Assembly (NCBI GenBank): GCA_031459855.1
Contig: JAVKHP010000001.1
Span: 1,827,906 to 1,891,905 of the forward strand
Length of the DNA stretch: 64,000 bases
Origin: Armatimonadota bacterium
Lineage (GTDB): Bacteria; Sysuimicrobiota; Sysuimicrobiia; Sysuimicrobiales; Humicultoraceae
Direction: 5' to 3'
Under the pieces are notes generated by a model. It was not told the DNA's origin and ran no database searches. It worked only from the letters and a program-made list of their open reading frames with translations. Each line of letters begins with the position of its first letter. Position 1 is the first letter of the stretch. This document shows, one piece after another, positions 54,003 through 62,380 of the stretch. A program made the position numbers and the translations under genes.

Positions 54003-55199
54003 TCAGATCACCCCTTCGTCGCGCAGGCGCGCGATCTCCTCGCGGGAGAGCCCGAGCAGGTCGCCGTAGACGACATCGTTGTGCGCGCCCAGCGGCGGGC
54101 CGGCGAACGCCACCTGCCCCGGCGTACGGGAGAACTTGGGGATCACGGCCGGCATGGGCACGGCGCCCAGGTCGTCGTCGGGGACGGTCACGATGTCCTC
54201 GCGTGCCCGGTAGTGCGGGTCCTCCAGGATGCGGCGCGCGTCGTACACCGGGCCGGCGACGGCCTCGGCGTCGGTCAGCCGCCTGAGGACCTCGTCCAGC
54301 GGCCGCGCGCGCATCCACGCCTGGATGATGGCGTCCAGGGCGTCGATGTGGGCGATGCGCGCGGCGTTGGTGGCAAAGCGCGGGTCGGTGACGAGGTCGG
54401 GCCGGTCCATGGCGCGGGCGAGCCGCTCGAACGTACGCTGGCTCGTGGCCGAGACGGCCACCCACGCGCCGTCGCCGGCCTGGTAGAGGTTGCGCGGCGC
54501 GGCGCCCGGGAAGCGGTTGCCGGTGCGCTGCTGGACCTCGCCCAGCAGCGCGTACTGGGGCACGAGAGGAATCAGCAGGCGGAACAGCGGCTCGTAGAGG
54601 CTGAGGTCGATGACCTGTCCTCGTCCGCCGCCGTGGTCGCGGTGGTGGAGCGCCGCCAGCGCGGCGGCGGCGCCGAGCAGGCCGCACACCGCGTCGGCAA
54701 GCGGCATGGGCGGCAGCAGGGGCGGGCCGTCGGGAAATCCCGACAGCGCCACGTACCCGCTCATGGCCTCGGCGATCGTGCCGAACCCCGGCCGATCGCG
54801 GTAGGGCCCGGTCTGGCCGAAGCCGGAGATGCGGACGATCACGAGCCGGGGGTTGGCGGCCTCGAGGGCCTCGGGCCCCAGGCCCCAGCGCTCGAGGGTG
54901 CCCGGCCGGAAGTTCTCGACCAGGACGTCGGCCCGCGCGGCCAGCGCCCGCAGCAGCGCTTGCCCGCGCGGGACGCGCAGGTCCAGGGTGATCGACTCCT
55001 TGTTGCGCGAGAGGACCTTCCACCACAGCGAGACGCCGTCTTTCGTGGGGCCCCAGGCCCGCAGCGGATCGCCGCTGCCCGGTTGCTCGACCTTGACGAC
55101 CCGGGCGCCGAAGTCGGCGAGCACTGCGGTGGTGGTGCCCCCCGAGACGATGGTCGAGAGGTCCAGCACCAGCAGGCCGTGCAGCGGCGGTGTGGTCAT
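54003..55199 (-). CDS. CaiB/BaiF (class III) CoA-transferase
   Basis: 398-residue class III CoA-transferase. It begins MTTPPLHGLLVLDLSTIVSG. Family features are LADFGARVVKVEQPGSGDPL, the NKESITLDLRVPRGQALL segment, VLVENFRPGTLERWGLG and MPLADAVCGLLGAAAALAAL, where Asp169 is the catalytic residue, the same number as in CaiB. GGAG precedes the start. It is the first gene of the leftward set with citE-like, PQQ-propeller and fumarase genes. Succinyl-CoA:citramalate transfer is one plausible activity given this context. Confidence 0.92.
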   Translation of the reverse strand: MTTPPLHGLLVLDLSTIVSGGTTTAVLADFGARVVKVEQPGSGDPLRAWGPTKDGVSLWWKVLSRNKESITLDLRVPRGQALLRALAARADVLVENFRPGTLERWGLGPEALEAANPRLVIVRISGFGQTGPYRDRPGFGTIAEAMSGYVALSGFPDGPPLLPPMPLADAVCGLLGAAAALAALHHRDHGGGRGQVIDLSLYEPLFRLLIPLVPQYALLGEVQQRTGNRFPGAAPRNLYQAGDGAWVAVSATSQRTFERLARAMDRPDLVTDPRFATNAARIAHIDALDAIIQAWMRARPLDEVLRRLTDAEAVAGPVYDARRILEDPHYRAREDIVTVPDDDLGAVPMPAVIPKFSRTPGQVAFAGPPLGAHNDVVYGDLLGLSREEIARLRDEGVI

Positions 55200-55326
55200 A
55201 CGGGCTCCGTGGCGCGCACCGGTTTGCAGAGCATGGTTCTGCCGGCCGCGCGCGCACTCCTGGCGCCCCGGCCTGGCGATGCGCAGGGGTCGTCGCGCGC
55301 CGCTGCGAACTTCCTCACCGGATCCG

Positions 55327-56553
55327 ATGCGTACTGCGCTCGTAGACGGGGACGTCCAGGACAGCGGGCGGCGCGCGGCACGGCTGGCCGCGCTCTATGC
55401 CACGGCCCTGATCCTCACCCACGCCACGGTCGACGCCGGCGCAGGCGCCAAACCGGCGCTGGTCCAGTTCTTCCGGGCGCACCTCGGCCTGTCGTACACG
55501 GTGCTGGGCGTGATCGTCACGGCCTCGGCGCTGGGCGGCGCCATCGCCCAGGTGCTGTTCGGCCTGCTGGCCGACGCCCACCGGCGGCCGTGGACGGCGG
55601 CCGCCGGCGGCGCCCTGGCGGCGTTCGGCTTGAGCCTCACGGGGTTCGTTACCAGCGCGGTGACGGCCGCGGTGGCGCTGGGACTCGTGGCGCTCGGCTC
55701 GGCGGCCTTCCACCCGGAGGCCTTGCGCACGATGCACCGGCTGGGTGGCGAGCGCCGCGCGACGGCCATGTCGTACTTCACCGTGGGCGGCAGCGTGGGG
55801 TGGGCGCTGGGGCCGGCGCTGGTGGGCGCCATCGCCGGGACGTTCGGCCTGGCCGCGATGCGGTGGTGGGTGGTCGGGGCCCTGCCGGTGCCCGTGGCGT
55901 TGTGGCTGGCCAGCGTGCGGGTGCTGCCGCAAGCGGCGACGCGTCCCGCAGCCGACGCCGCCGCGGGCGCCGACCGGTGGGGCGACTACCGCACGCTCTT
56001 CGCGGTGGTGCTGCTGCGGGCCGCCGCGCACCAGTCGTTGACGGTGTTCTACCCGGCCTACCTGATCGACGTGGCCGGGACCAGCCGCACTGTGGCGTCG
56101 CTGTCGCTGTCGCTGCTGCTGGTCTCGGGCATCGTGGCTGGCCCGGTGATCGGCCGCCTGGCCGACCGGTGGAGCCGCCGCGGCGTGCTGGTGGCCACCG
56201 TGATCCTCTTCGCGCTGCTCACCCTGGTCCTGCCGGCCCTGCGCGGCCCCGTGATGTACGCGGTGCTGTTCCTGGTCGGGGGCGCGTCGATGGGCGCGGT
56301 GCCGATCACGCTGGTGATGTCGCAGGAGTACCTGCCCCGCCGCACGGGGCTGGGCGGCGGCCTGGTGCTGGCGGCGTCGGGCACCGCCTCGCTGGTGGCG
56401 ACCCCCTTCGGGGCGCTGGCGGATGCGGCGGGGCTCGCCGCGGTGATCTACGCCTGCGCCGCGGTGGCGGGGTTGGCGGCGGTGATCGCGCTGCGGCTGC
56501 CGGGTGATGCGCCCGCCGCACGCGCGCGGCTCGCCGGAGAGCTGACGGGGTAG
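55327..56553 (+). CDS. MFS transporter, fosmidomycin-resistance (Fsr)-like
   Basis: 408-residue twelve-helix transporter. After a short hydrophilic start it reads ALYATALILTHATVDAGAGA, then LGLSYTVLGVIVTASALGGA and the GLLADAHRRPW loop (family motif A). ALGSAAFHPEALRTMHRLGG and AMSYFTVGGSVGWALGPALV are segments characteristic of the Fsr group. The second half has IGRLADRWSRRGVLVATVIL and PLPRRTGLGGGLVLAASG-like sequence (here LPRRTGLGGGLVLAASG). It is divergent from the CoA-transferase gene and may export or import an organic acid or drug. The start at 55327 follows GTGAGGAAG-like purines only weakly. Confidence 0.88.
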   Translation: MRTALVDGDVQDSGRRAARLAALYATALILTHATVDAGAGAKPALVQFFRAHLGLSYTVLGVIVTASALGGAIAQVLFGLLADAHRRPWTAAAGGALAAFGLSLTGFVTSAVTAAVALGLVALGSAAFHPEALRTMHRLGGERRATAMSYFTVGGSVGWALGPALVGAIAGTFGLAAMRWWVVGALPVPVALWLASVRVLPQAATRPAADAAAGADRWGDYRTLFAVVLLRAAAHQSLTVFYPAYLIDVAGTSRTVASLSLSLLLVSGIVAGPVIGRLADRWSRRGVLVATVILFALLTLVLPALRGPVMYAVLFLVGGASMGAVPITLVMSQEYLPRRTGLGGGLVLAASGTASLVATPFGALADAAGLAAVIYACAAVAGLAAVIALRLPGDAPAARARLAGELTG

Positions 56554-56650
56554 CGGCGCAGGAACGGTTGCTCCGGCTGGCCAACACCACGTATCGTGAA
56601 CGTGCACGGGCGCGTGACAGCGTGAAGAACGGCGCGGAGGTGAGGACACG

Positions 56651-57193
56651 GTGGACCTGCAGGGGCTGCGGGTGGCGGTCCTGGCCGAGGAGCTCTACGA
56701 GGACCTTGAACTGTGGTACCCGGTGCTGCGGTTGCGCGAGGCCGGGGCCACGGTGACGATCGTCGGCCCCCGGGCCGGCGAAGTCTACAAGAGCAAGCAC
56801 GGCTACCCCGCGAAGGCGGACTTGGGCATGGACGAAGCGCGGCCGGCCGACTTCGACGGCGTGGTCATCCCCGGCGGCTACGCGCCCGACCGCATGCGCC
56901 GGCACCGCGCGATGCTCGAGTTCGTGCGCGCGCTGCACGAGGCGGGCAAGCCGGTGGCGTTCATCTGCCATGCGGGCTGGGTGCCGATCTCGGCGGGGAT
57001 CGTGCGCGGCCGCACCGTGACCAGCGTGTCGGCCATCAAGGACGACCTGGTGAACGCCGGCGCCACGTGGGTCGACCAGGAGGTCGTCGTCGACGGGAAC
57101 CTGGTCTCGTCGCGCACGCCGCCCGACCTGCCCGCGTTCTGCCGCGAGGTGATCCGTCTGCTGGCGCAGCGGCGGGTGGCCGCGGGGCGCTGA
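56651..57193 (+). CDS. DJ-1/PfpI family protein
   Basis: 180-residue PfpI-type protein (intracellular protease, glyoxalase or protein deglycase family). The nucleophile elbow is VAFICHAGWVPISAGI with Cys106 followed by His107. The conserved acidic residue is in AVLAEELYEDLELWYP (Glu near residue 15-20). VVIPGGYAPDRMRRH is the family PGG loop. The GTG start follows GGAGGTGAGG. It ends two bases before the convergent cupin gene. Function is probably stress-related detoxification of reactive carbonyls. Confidence 0.9.
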   Translation: MDLQGLRVAVLAEELYEDLELWYPVLRLREAGATVTIVGPRAGEVYKSKHGYPAKADLGMDEARPADFDGVVIPGGYAPDRMRRHRAMLEFVRALHEAGKPVAFICHAGWVPISAGIVRGRTVTSVSAIKDDLVNAGATWVDQEVVVDGNLVSSRTPPDLPAFCREVIRLLAQRRVAAGR

Positions 57194-57195
57194 CG

Positions 57196-57504
57196 TCAGT
57201 ACACCGGCGGCGCGTAGACGTTCACCGTCACCAGCGGCGTCCGCCCGGTGTTGCGGATCTCGTGCGGCTCGCCGGCTTCGATGAGCAGGAGGGTGCCGGC
57301 GGCCAGCGCCACGCGCCGCCCCCGGACGACCGCCTCGCCCCGTCCAGCGATCACGTAGAGCCACTGGTCGGACGTGTCGTGGACGTTGTCCGCGCCGCCG
57401 GTACCCTGCCCGGGCGCGAGGACCATGGTCGCTGCCTGGGACCGGGGTGTGCCGCCGACAAGACGGAAGAAGCCGGAGGCGGCCGCGGCATGGACCAGTT
57501 TCAT
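57196..57504 (-). CDS. small cupin-domain protein
   Basis: 102-residue single-domain cupin. The barrel has VHDTSDQWLYVIAGRGEAVV, in which the conserved His and Glu positions are His and Gln-Trp, and the second motif AGTLLLIEAGEPHEIRNTG with His. MKLVHAAAASGFFRLVGGTP is the N-terminus. No strong ribosome-binding site precedes 57504, so the start is moderately certain. Such proteins can be sugar- or metal-binding sensors or isomerases. It is convergent with the PfpI gene and 53 bp downstream of the intein-containing gene. Confidence 0.8.
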   Translation of the reverse strand: MKLVHAAAASGFFRLVGGTPRSQAATMVLAPGQGTGGADNVHDTSDQWLYVIAGRGEAVVRGRRVALAAGTLLLIEAGEPHEIRNTGRTPLVTVNVYAPPVY

Positions 57505-57557
57505 CGAGCGAGCCCGCGCCCCCGGGGCGACGGCATCGGCATCCGTGCGTACCCGAC

Positions 57558-59951
57558 CTATCCCCAGCCCCAGGCCGCCCGCGGCACCCGCCGCCAGCGT
57601 ACGTCGAAGCGCCACAGCCCCGCCGCCCGTGCGTAGGCCAGGGCCTGCTCCAGCTCGGCGCGCGTGATCCGCCGGTTGATCTCTTTGAACTTCTCTTCGG
57701 TCTTGGCCCGCCAGGCGGGGTAGTACTGGTCCATGATGTTCACATAGGTGTCGCGCGAGAGCCCGGCCAGGTAGTTCATGATCTCGCGGGTGTCGTCCAG
57801 CGCCCCCGGCATCACCAGGTGGCGCACCAGCAGCCCGCGCACCGCCAGGCCGTCCTCGGTGACCTTCAGCTCGCCCACCTGCTCGTGCATCATGCGGATC
57901 ACCCGCCGGGCGGCCTCGGGATAGTCGGGGGCCAGCAGGTAGCGGCGGCTGCGCTCGCGGTCCCACAGCTTGAAGTCGGGCATGTAGATGTCCACGACGC
58001 CGTCCATCAGCCGGATGCTGTGCTCGCTGTCGTACGCGCCGGTGTTGTAGACCAGCGGCAGCCGCAGGCCGCCCTCGACGGCGAGGAGCACGCCTTCCAG
58101 GATCTGCGGCACGACGTGCTCGGGGGTGACGAAGTTGATGTTGTGGCAGCCCTCGGCCTGCAGCTGCAGCATCATGCGGGCCAGGTCGCGGGGGGTGACC
58201 TCGACGCCCTCGCCGATCTGGCTGGTTTCATAGTTCTGACAGTTCCCGATCGCCACGCCGTGGACGAGGAAGGAATGCGCATCATCTGCGACTTCAAGAT
58301 TGTAGACGGGGCCGTCGTAAGGAATGCGGGAGATGCGTCGGATGGGGACCCAAAACCCGTGTTCAGTCCGGAAGTGGCGCACGCGCTCGTCCGGCCCGAT
58401 GCCTTCCCATGCCGCGCGACGGCACTTGACGTAGTAGAGGGTCTCGCGCTGCCGCACGCGACGACCTTGAAGGGTTTGGAAGCGAGACCGCGGTGTGGCG
58501 TAGAAGTATGGGAACACGCCAACGCGCAGAAACAACGTCATCAGACCCAGCGCGAGGTCCTCGGACACGGTGCTCGCCGCGATGTAGTGGGTATGCCAGC
58601 ACCCGTCGCCCGCGAGGTACGCTTCGAGGAACGCACGCACGATGGCTTTCGGTGCAGTCGCCAGCGGAGGTGGCACGCGCTTCTGCGCGGCCCTGTGACC
58701 GCAAAGGCTCGCAAACAGTAACGCCAGCGCACTGTTGCCAACCTCCACGGTGATCGTCGTCGAACGCGTCCGCACGGACGGCGTCACGCCGAAGACCGTC
58801 TGCAATAGTGTTCGGACGTGGTGTACCTTGTCCGGTTCATGGAGGCCAAAAGAGAAGATCAACCGATGCGAGTTGGGCCGGCTCCGCGCCGAGGTCACGT
58901 GGCCCTCCGCACAGTAGTAGCCCAACAGCCGGGCTACTCCTTCGTCCAGTTGCAGACGACACGGCACGCCCGGGCCCTTCTCGGTCTTGAAGCGTACGCG
59001 GCCCCCGCGCTCGACGAGCACATTGGGTAGATGCTCGCTGTCGTGCAATGCCAGACCGCGACGAAGTCGTCCTCGCAGGGTCCGGACGTAGGCCGGATGG
59101 TAGCCCAACGTGAGGCCCACAGCGCGGGACGTAAGGCGTGGGGAAGCGGTGGATCCCAGCAGTGCGCGCAGGAGGGCGACCGGCACCCGACGCGTCGCAG
59201 GGACGCGAACACTGGTCCGATGGTGCTCAAGCAGTGTCCTGGTGTCAATCTCGGGCACAGCGCCGTCCGCCGGCAGGCTCGGGATGAACAGGAGATGCCG
59301 CTCGGTCAGGTCTGCGGCCAGTACCTTGCGCGGCGCCGCGCCTGGAGCAGGCGCGGCGAAGATCGCGTGGTTCGCCGTCACAGTGATCGCGGGCAGGCCG
59401 TAGGGCTTGACGACGACCATCTCTCCGCGGTGCGCGTGCCGGAAGACCTTTGCGACGGGCGCCAGACGCCCTTCGTGCGTGTACACACGCAGTGAGTCGA
59501 CGAAACGCACCGACCCGTCAGGAAGCGTGACCTCACGACCCGTTGCCGAGTCGAAGATCTCTCCGATCGGCAGGGCGCCTCGATCGGTGAGGACGCGCAC
59601 GTCGGGACTCAAGCAGAAGACGCAGCGCAGGTTGCACCACGCGAAGAAGATCGTCCCCGACCCGTTCCAGCCCCGCAGGACGTCCTCCTCGCCAAAGTGG
59701 TGGAAGAACGACGACACCCGCGCGTAGCGCCCGGTCTTGCACACGGCGAAGCGGTTGGCGAGACGGTCGACCCCGCAGTCGCGCGGGCACAGCCGGCAGT
59801 CGCGCAGCGCCTCCAGCGCCTCCTCGACCTTGGCGCGCAGCCGGCCCTCCTCGTAGGTGCGGACGTACGCCGGGACGAAGTCGGCCGCGCGGATGACGAA
59901 CCGCCCGTGGCCGTGGACCTCGGGCGGCATCCCGCGGCTCACCAGGACCAT
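57558..59951 (-). CDS. PflX-like (COG1313) radical SAM protein interrupted by an intein
   Basis: 797-residue precursor. The ATG at 59951 follows a GGGGGG stretch at eight bases. An in-frame TTG at 59984 is less likely. N-extein residues 1-112 carry CRLCPRDCGVDR and VCKTG cysteines, then FFAWCNLRCVF. The intein covers residues 113-570. The C-extein begins with Cys571 (CQNYETSQIGEG). After splicing the 339-residue product would have the intact CxxxCxxC cluster motif as CNLRCVFCQNYE. Downstream are PRDLARMMLQLQAEGCHNIN, FVTPEHVVPQILEG, VYNTGAYDS and LVRHLVMPGALDDTREIMNY, all typical of PflX-like activating-enzyme homologues of unknown target. Confidence 0.92.
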   Translation of the reverse strand: MVLVSRGMPPEVHGHGRFVIRAADFVPAYVRTYEEGRLRAKVEEALEALRDCRLCPRDCGVDRLANRFAVCKTGRYARVSSFFHHFGEEDVLRGWNGSGTIFFAWCNLRCVFCLSPDVRVLTDRGALPIGEIFDSATGREVTLPDGSVRFVDSLRVYTHEGRLAPVAKVFRHAHRGEMVVVKPYGLPAITVTANHAIFAAPAPGAAPRKVLAADLTERHLLFIPSLPADGAVPEIDTRTLLEHHRTSVRVPATRRVPVALLRALLGSTASPRLTSRAVGLTLGYHPAYVRTLRGRLRRGLALHDSEHLPNVLVERGGRVRFKTEKGPGVPCRLQLDEGVARLLGYYCAEGHVTSARSRPNSHRLIFSFGLHEPDKVHHVRTLLQTVFGVTPSVRTRSTTITVEVGNSALALLFASLCGHRAAQKRVPPPLATAPKAIVRAFLEAYLAGDGCWHTHYIAASTVSEDLALGLMTLFLRVGVFPYFYATPRSRFQTLQGRRVRQRETLYYVKCRRAAWEGIGPDERVRHFRTEHGFWVPIRRISRIPYDGPVYNLEVADDAHSFLVHGVAIGNCQNYETSQIGEGVEVTPRDLARMMLQLQAEGCHNINFVTPEHVVPQILEGVLLAVEGGLRLPLVYNTGAYDSEHSIRLMDGVVDIYMPDFKLWDRERSRRYLLAPDYPEAARRVIRMMHEQVGELKVTEDGLAVRGLLVRHLVMPGALDDTREIMNYLAGLSRDTYVNIMDQYYPAWRAKTEEKFKEINRRITRAELEQALAYARAAGLWRFDVRWRRVPRAAWGWG
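58242..59615 (-). other. intein with LAGLIDADG homing endonuclease domain
   Basis: 458-residue protein intron read in frame with the radical SAM gene. Block A starts CLSPDVRVLTDRGALPIGE with Cys1 of the intein. Block B is ITVTANHAIFA with the conserved Thr and His (precursor His195). LAGLIDADG-like motifs are RLLGYYCAEGHVTS (precursor 341-354) and AFLEAYLAGDGCW (440-452). Block F/G is YNLEVADDAHSFLVHGVAIG followed by Asn570 and Cys571. The penultimate His is Gly here. The GC content is visibly lower than that of the host gene, a sign of later insertion. A helix-turn-helix-like stretch (TSRAVGLTLGYHPAYVRTLR) may aid DNA binding. Confidence 0.92.
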
Positions 59952-59983
59952 CGCGCGCTTCCCCCCAGGGCCATGTCCCTTCA

Positions 59984-59989
59984 ATTATA
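59984..59989 (-). promoter_or_regulatory. candidate -10 element of the radical SAM gene
   Basis: The minus strand reads TATAAT, 33 bases upstream of the ATG at 59951. No good -35 was found at 16-18 bp. Confidence 0.4.
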
Positions 59990-60036
59990 GCCGTCCGGGT
60001 GTGACCACCCGAGCGCGCGCAGTACCCGCGCGAGCG

Positions 60037-60061
60037 CCCGCGGACCCGGGGCGGCCGCGGG
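60037..60061 (-). terminator. GC-rich hairpin after the S9 peptidase gene
   Basis: CCCGCGG and CCGCGGG form a 7 bp perfect stem with an 11-base loop, starting nine bases after the stop codon of the S9 peptidase gene. No T-tract follows, so it may only protect the mRNA end or need other factors. Confidence 0.25.
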
Positions 60062-60069
60062 AACCCGGG

Positions 60070-62133
60070 TCAGCTGATCCCTGCGCCCGGCGCCTCGCCA
60101 GCGGTGGCCCCGGGCACCGCGGCCGGCACCGCCGTGGGCGCCCCCGCCGTCGGTGCCCACCCCAGGTAGTCCTCCAGCGCCCGCAGCACCTTGCCCAGGG
60201 CATCGCGCCAGGTGGCCCGGTGGGTGAACAGGTGCGTCTCGCCGGGGTAGTAGTGGCTCTCGACGGTCTTCCCGTGGGCAACGCAGTCGGCGACGATGAG
60301 GTCGAGCTGCTCGAAGGGGACGGCCTCGTCCCGGGTACCGTGGAAGTTGACCAGGGGGGCGCGGAGCTGTGCGACCCAGTGGCGCGGGGAGGCTTGGTGC
60401 CAGACATCGGGGCGCTGCTCGCGCGTGCCGCGGGCGCGGCCCAGGAAGTAGTCGTAGGCCGGACGGAACGCGCCCTTCGCCCATGCCATCCACCGGTCGA
60501 AGTCCCAGATGCCAGCGACGTTGATCCCCAGCGCGAACGTCTCGGGAAAGCGTGTCAGCGCCGCGAGGGTGAGCCACCCGCCGTACGACAGCCCCCAGAT
60601 GCCGACCCGCTGGGGGTCGACGAAGGGCAGGGTCTTGAGCCACTCACCGGCGCGCACACAGTCCTCACACTCGACCGTGGCCAGGCCGCCCGCGTTGCCC
60701 TGCTCGAACGCCTTGCCGTAGCCGATGCCGCCCCGGTAGTTCACCAGGTACGAGACGACGCCGAGCTCGGCCAGCCACAGCGACACCGCGTAGAAGAACG
60801 CGTAGGCCTCCAGCGGCGGGAAGCCTTCGCGCATCTGCCGCATGCCGCCACCGTGCACGTAGACCAGCGCCGGATAGCGCCGGCCCGGCTCGAGCGTGCG
60901 CGGCGTCAGCAGGTAACCCGGGATCTGCCAGCCGCCCGGCCCCGGGGTGTGCACCAGACGCGGCCGCGCGAAGCGCGCGGGGTCACACCCCTCGGGCATC
61001 GCACGCACGAGGCGGCGCAGCCCGGTGCCGTCGCGGGCGACCACCCACAGCTCGGGCGCGTGCTCCACGGTGCTGTGCTTGAAGACCAGGCGGTCGCCCG
61101 CGGGGGACCACGCGGGCTCGACGCTGGTGCCATGCGCGGTCACCAGTTGACGCAGCCGGCCCGTGGCGAGGTCGACGGCGTACAGATGCCGCAGCCCCAG
61201 GTCGGCGCGATTCGACGAGAACGCGACCTCGCGGCCGTCGGGGCTGACACGCGGGTGGTCGTAGGCGTGCCCGACGTCTTCGCCGATTCCGCCGGTGAGG
61301 GCCCGCAGCGCGCCGGTGTCGGTGTCGAGCAGGTAGAGATGCCACCACCCCTCGTGCCGGAGCACGAGCACGGCTCCCCGCCCATCGGGCAGGGCCTGCG
61401 CCGCAAACGCCGCCCCCAGTCCCTCGGGCTCGTCCTCGCGATGCACGACCCGGAGCTCGCTGCGCGCGGGCAGGTCCAGCACGCACCACTCCCGCACCGT
61501 GTAGGCCACCGACGGTCGGGCGAAGAGCAACCGGTCCGGCCGCAGCCACGTGACCGGCCCTTCCAGGGTCTCGGCGCGCGACCGCCACAGCAGCTGGCCG
61601 GTCGGTGTGACGACCGCGAGATCCCACCACCCTGCGTCCTCGACGGTGACGGCCAGGGCCGAGCCGTCGGGCGCCCACACGACGGCCGGCTGGTGGTCGA
61701 GCGCCCGCACGCGCCCGGGGGTCGGCAGCTCGCGCAGGGCGGGGATCGCCTCGTCCCACACCCACAGCCGCTGGCCGGCGACGAACGCCAGCAGCCCCGT
61801 CGGCGCCCAGGCGACCTCACTGACGGGCTGGGACGGGCTGACGTAGCGCTCGCGCGGCTGCCAGCGCCGGTCGGGGTCGCGCACCGCGACGACGACGCGC
61901 CCGCCCTGCACGTAGGCCACGCGGCCGTCGCGGCCCCACGCGAACGCCACCACGGGGTCCTGGCCCTGGGAGATCTGGGTGACCTCGCCCGTGGCCACGT
62001 CCACCACCCGCAGCGTGTAGTGGCCCCCGTCGTCGTTGATGTAGCCCACGCAGGTACCGTCGGGTGCCCACGCGTGGGCCGCGGTGAACTGGATCGCCAG
62101 GACGTCGTCGAGCGTGATGGCCGGTCTGGACAT
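60070..62133 (-). CDS. S9 family prolyl oligopeptidase-like peptidase
   Basis: 687-residue serine peptidase. The first 400 residues form a beta-propeller with WAPDGTCVGYINDD-like and VSPDGREVAFSSNRADLG-like blades. The alpha/beta hydrolase domain follows, with YPALVYVHGGGMRQ, the nucleophile Ser516 in GIWGLSYGGW, Asp in FHGTRDEAVPF and His in GETHLFTHR. No signal peptide is evident, so it probably cleaves short peptides in the cytoplasm. The start at 62133 has GAGGAG upstream, and that region is partly duplicated 60 bp further upstream. A Pro/Ala-rich tail ends the protein. Confidence 0.9.
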   Translation of the reverse strand: MSRPAITLDDVLAIQFTAAHAWAPDGTCVGYINDDGGHYTLRVVDVATGEVTQISQGQDPVVAFAWGRDGRVAYVQGGRVVVAVRDPDRRWQPRERYVSPSQPVSEVAWAPTGLLAFVAGQRLWVWDEAIPALRELPTPGRVRALDHQPAVVWAPDGSALAVTVEDAGWWDLAVVTPTGQLLWRSRAETLEGPVTWLRPDRLLFARPSVAYTVREWCVLDLPARSELRVVHREDEPEGLGAAFAAQALPDGRGAVLVLRHEGWWHLYLLDTDTGALRALTGGIGEDVGHAYDHPRVSPDGREVAFSSNRADLGLRHLYAVDLATGRLRQLVTAHGTSVEPAWSPAGDRLVFKHSTVEHAPELWVVARDGTGLRRLVRAMPEGCDPARFARPRLVHTPGPGGWQIPGYLLTPRTLEPGRRYPALVYVHGGGMRQMREGFPPLEAYAFFYAVSLWLAELGVVSYLVNYRGGIGYGKAFEQGNAGGLATVECEDCVRAGEWLKTLPFVDPQRVGIWGLSYGGWLTLAALTRFPETFALGINVAGIWDFDRWMAWAKGAFRPAYDYFLGRARGTREQRPDVWHQASPRHWVAQLRAPLVNFHGTRDEAVPFEQLDLIVADCVAHGKTVESHYYPGETHLFTHRATWRDALGKVLRALEDYLGWAPTAGAPTAVPAAVPGATAGEAPGAGIS

Positions 62134-62136
62134 GGT

Positions 62137-62214
62137 CGGCAGTCTCCTCACGTATGGCGGGCGGCGTACCTCGTCGAGGCCGCGCGCGACGTCGACCGGC
62201 AGTCTTCCCACGTA
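62137..62214. repeat. 18 bp duplication of the S9 gene's ribosome-binding region, 60 bp apart
   Basis: Copies at 62137-62154 and 62197-62214 match at 16 of 18 bases. The first holds the S9 ribosome-binding site on the minus strand. The remainder of the gap up to coxB holds only the coxB promoter candidate. Confidence 0.6.
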
Positions 62215-62364
62215 CAGTCGGACGTGCCGGGCGAGGTGCAGGGTGGACGTGCGCCGCCGGGATCGCACGGGAAAGTTCCCCTCCCGGGGTGGGCTTCCTG
62301 CCGCCTCCGGCGGTGGACACCGATCCCTGACCAATGTCAGTGGTCGGCGCCGCGCCCTCGCCCC

Positions 62365-62370
62365 TAGAAT
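62365..62370 (+). promoter_or_regulatory. candidate -10 element giving a near-leaderless coxB mRNA
   Basis: TAGAAT at 62365-62370 places the transcription start near 62377, about four bases before the coxB ATG at 62381. No ribosome-binding site precedes that ATG, which agrees with leaderless translation. The -35 region is poor. Confidence 0.4.
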
Positions 62371-62380
62371 GCTGCCCGAT

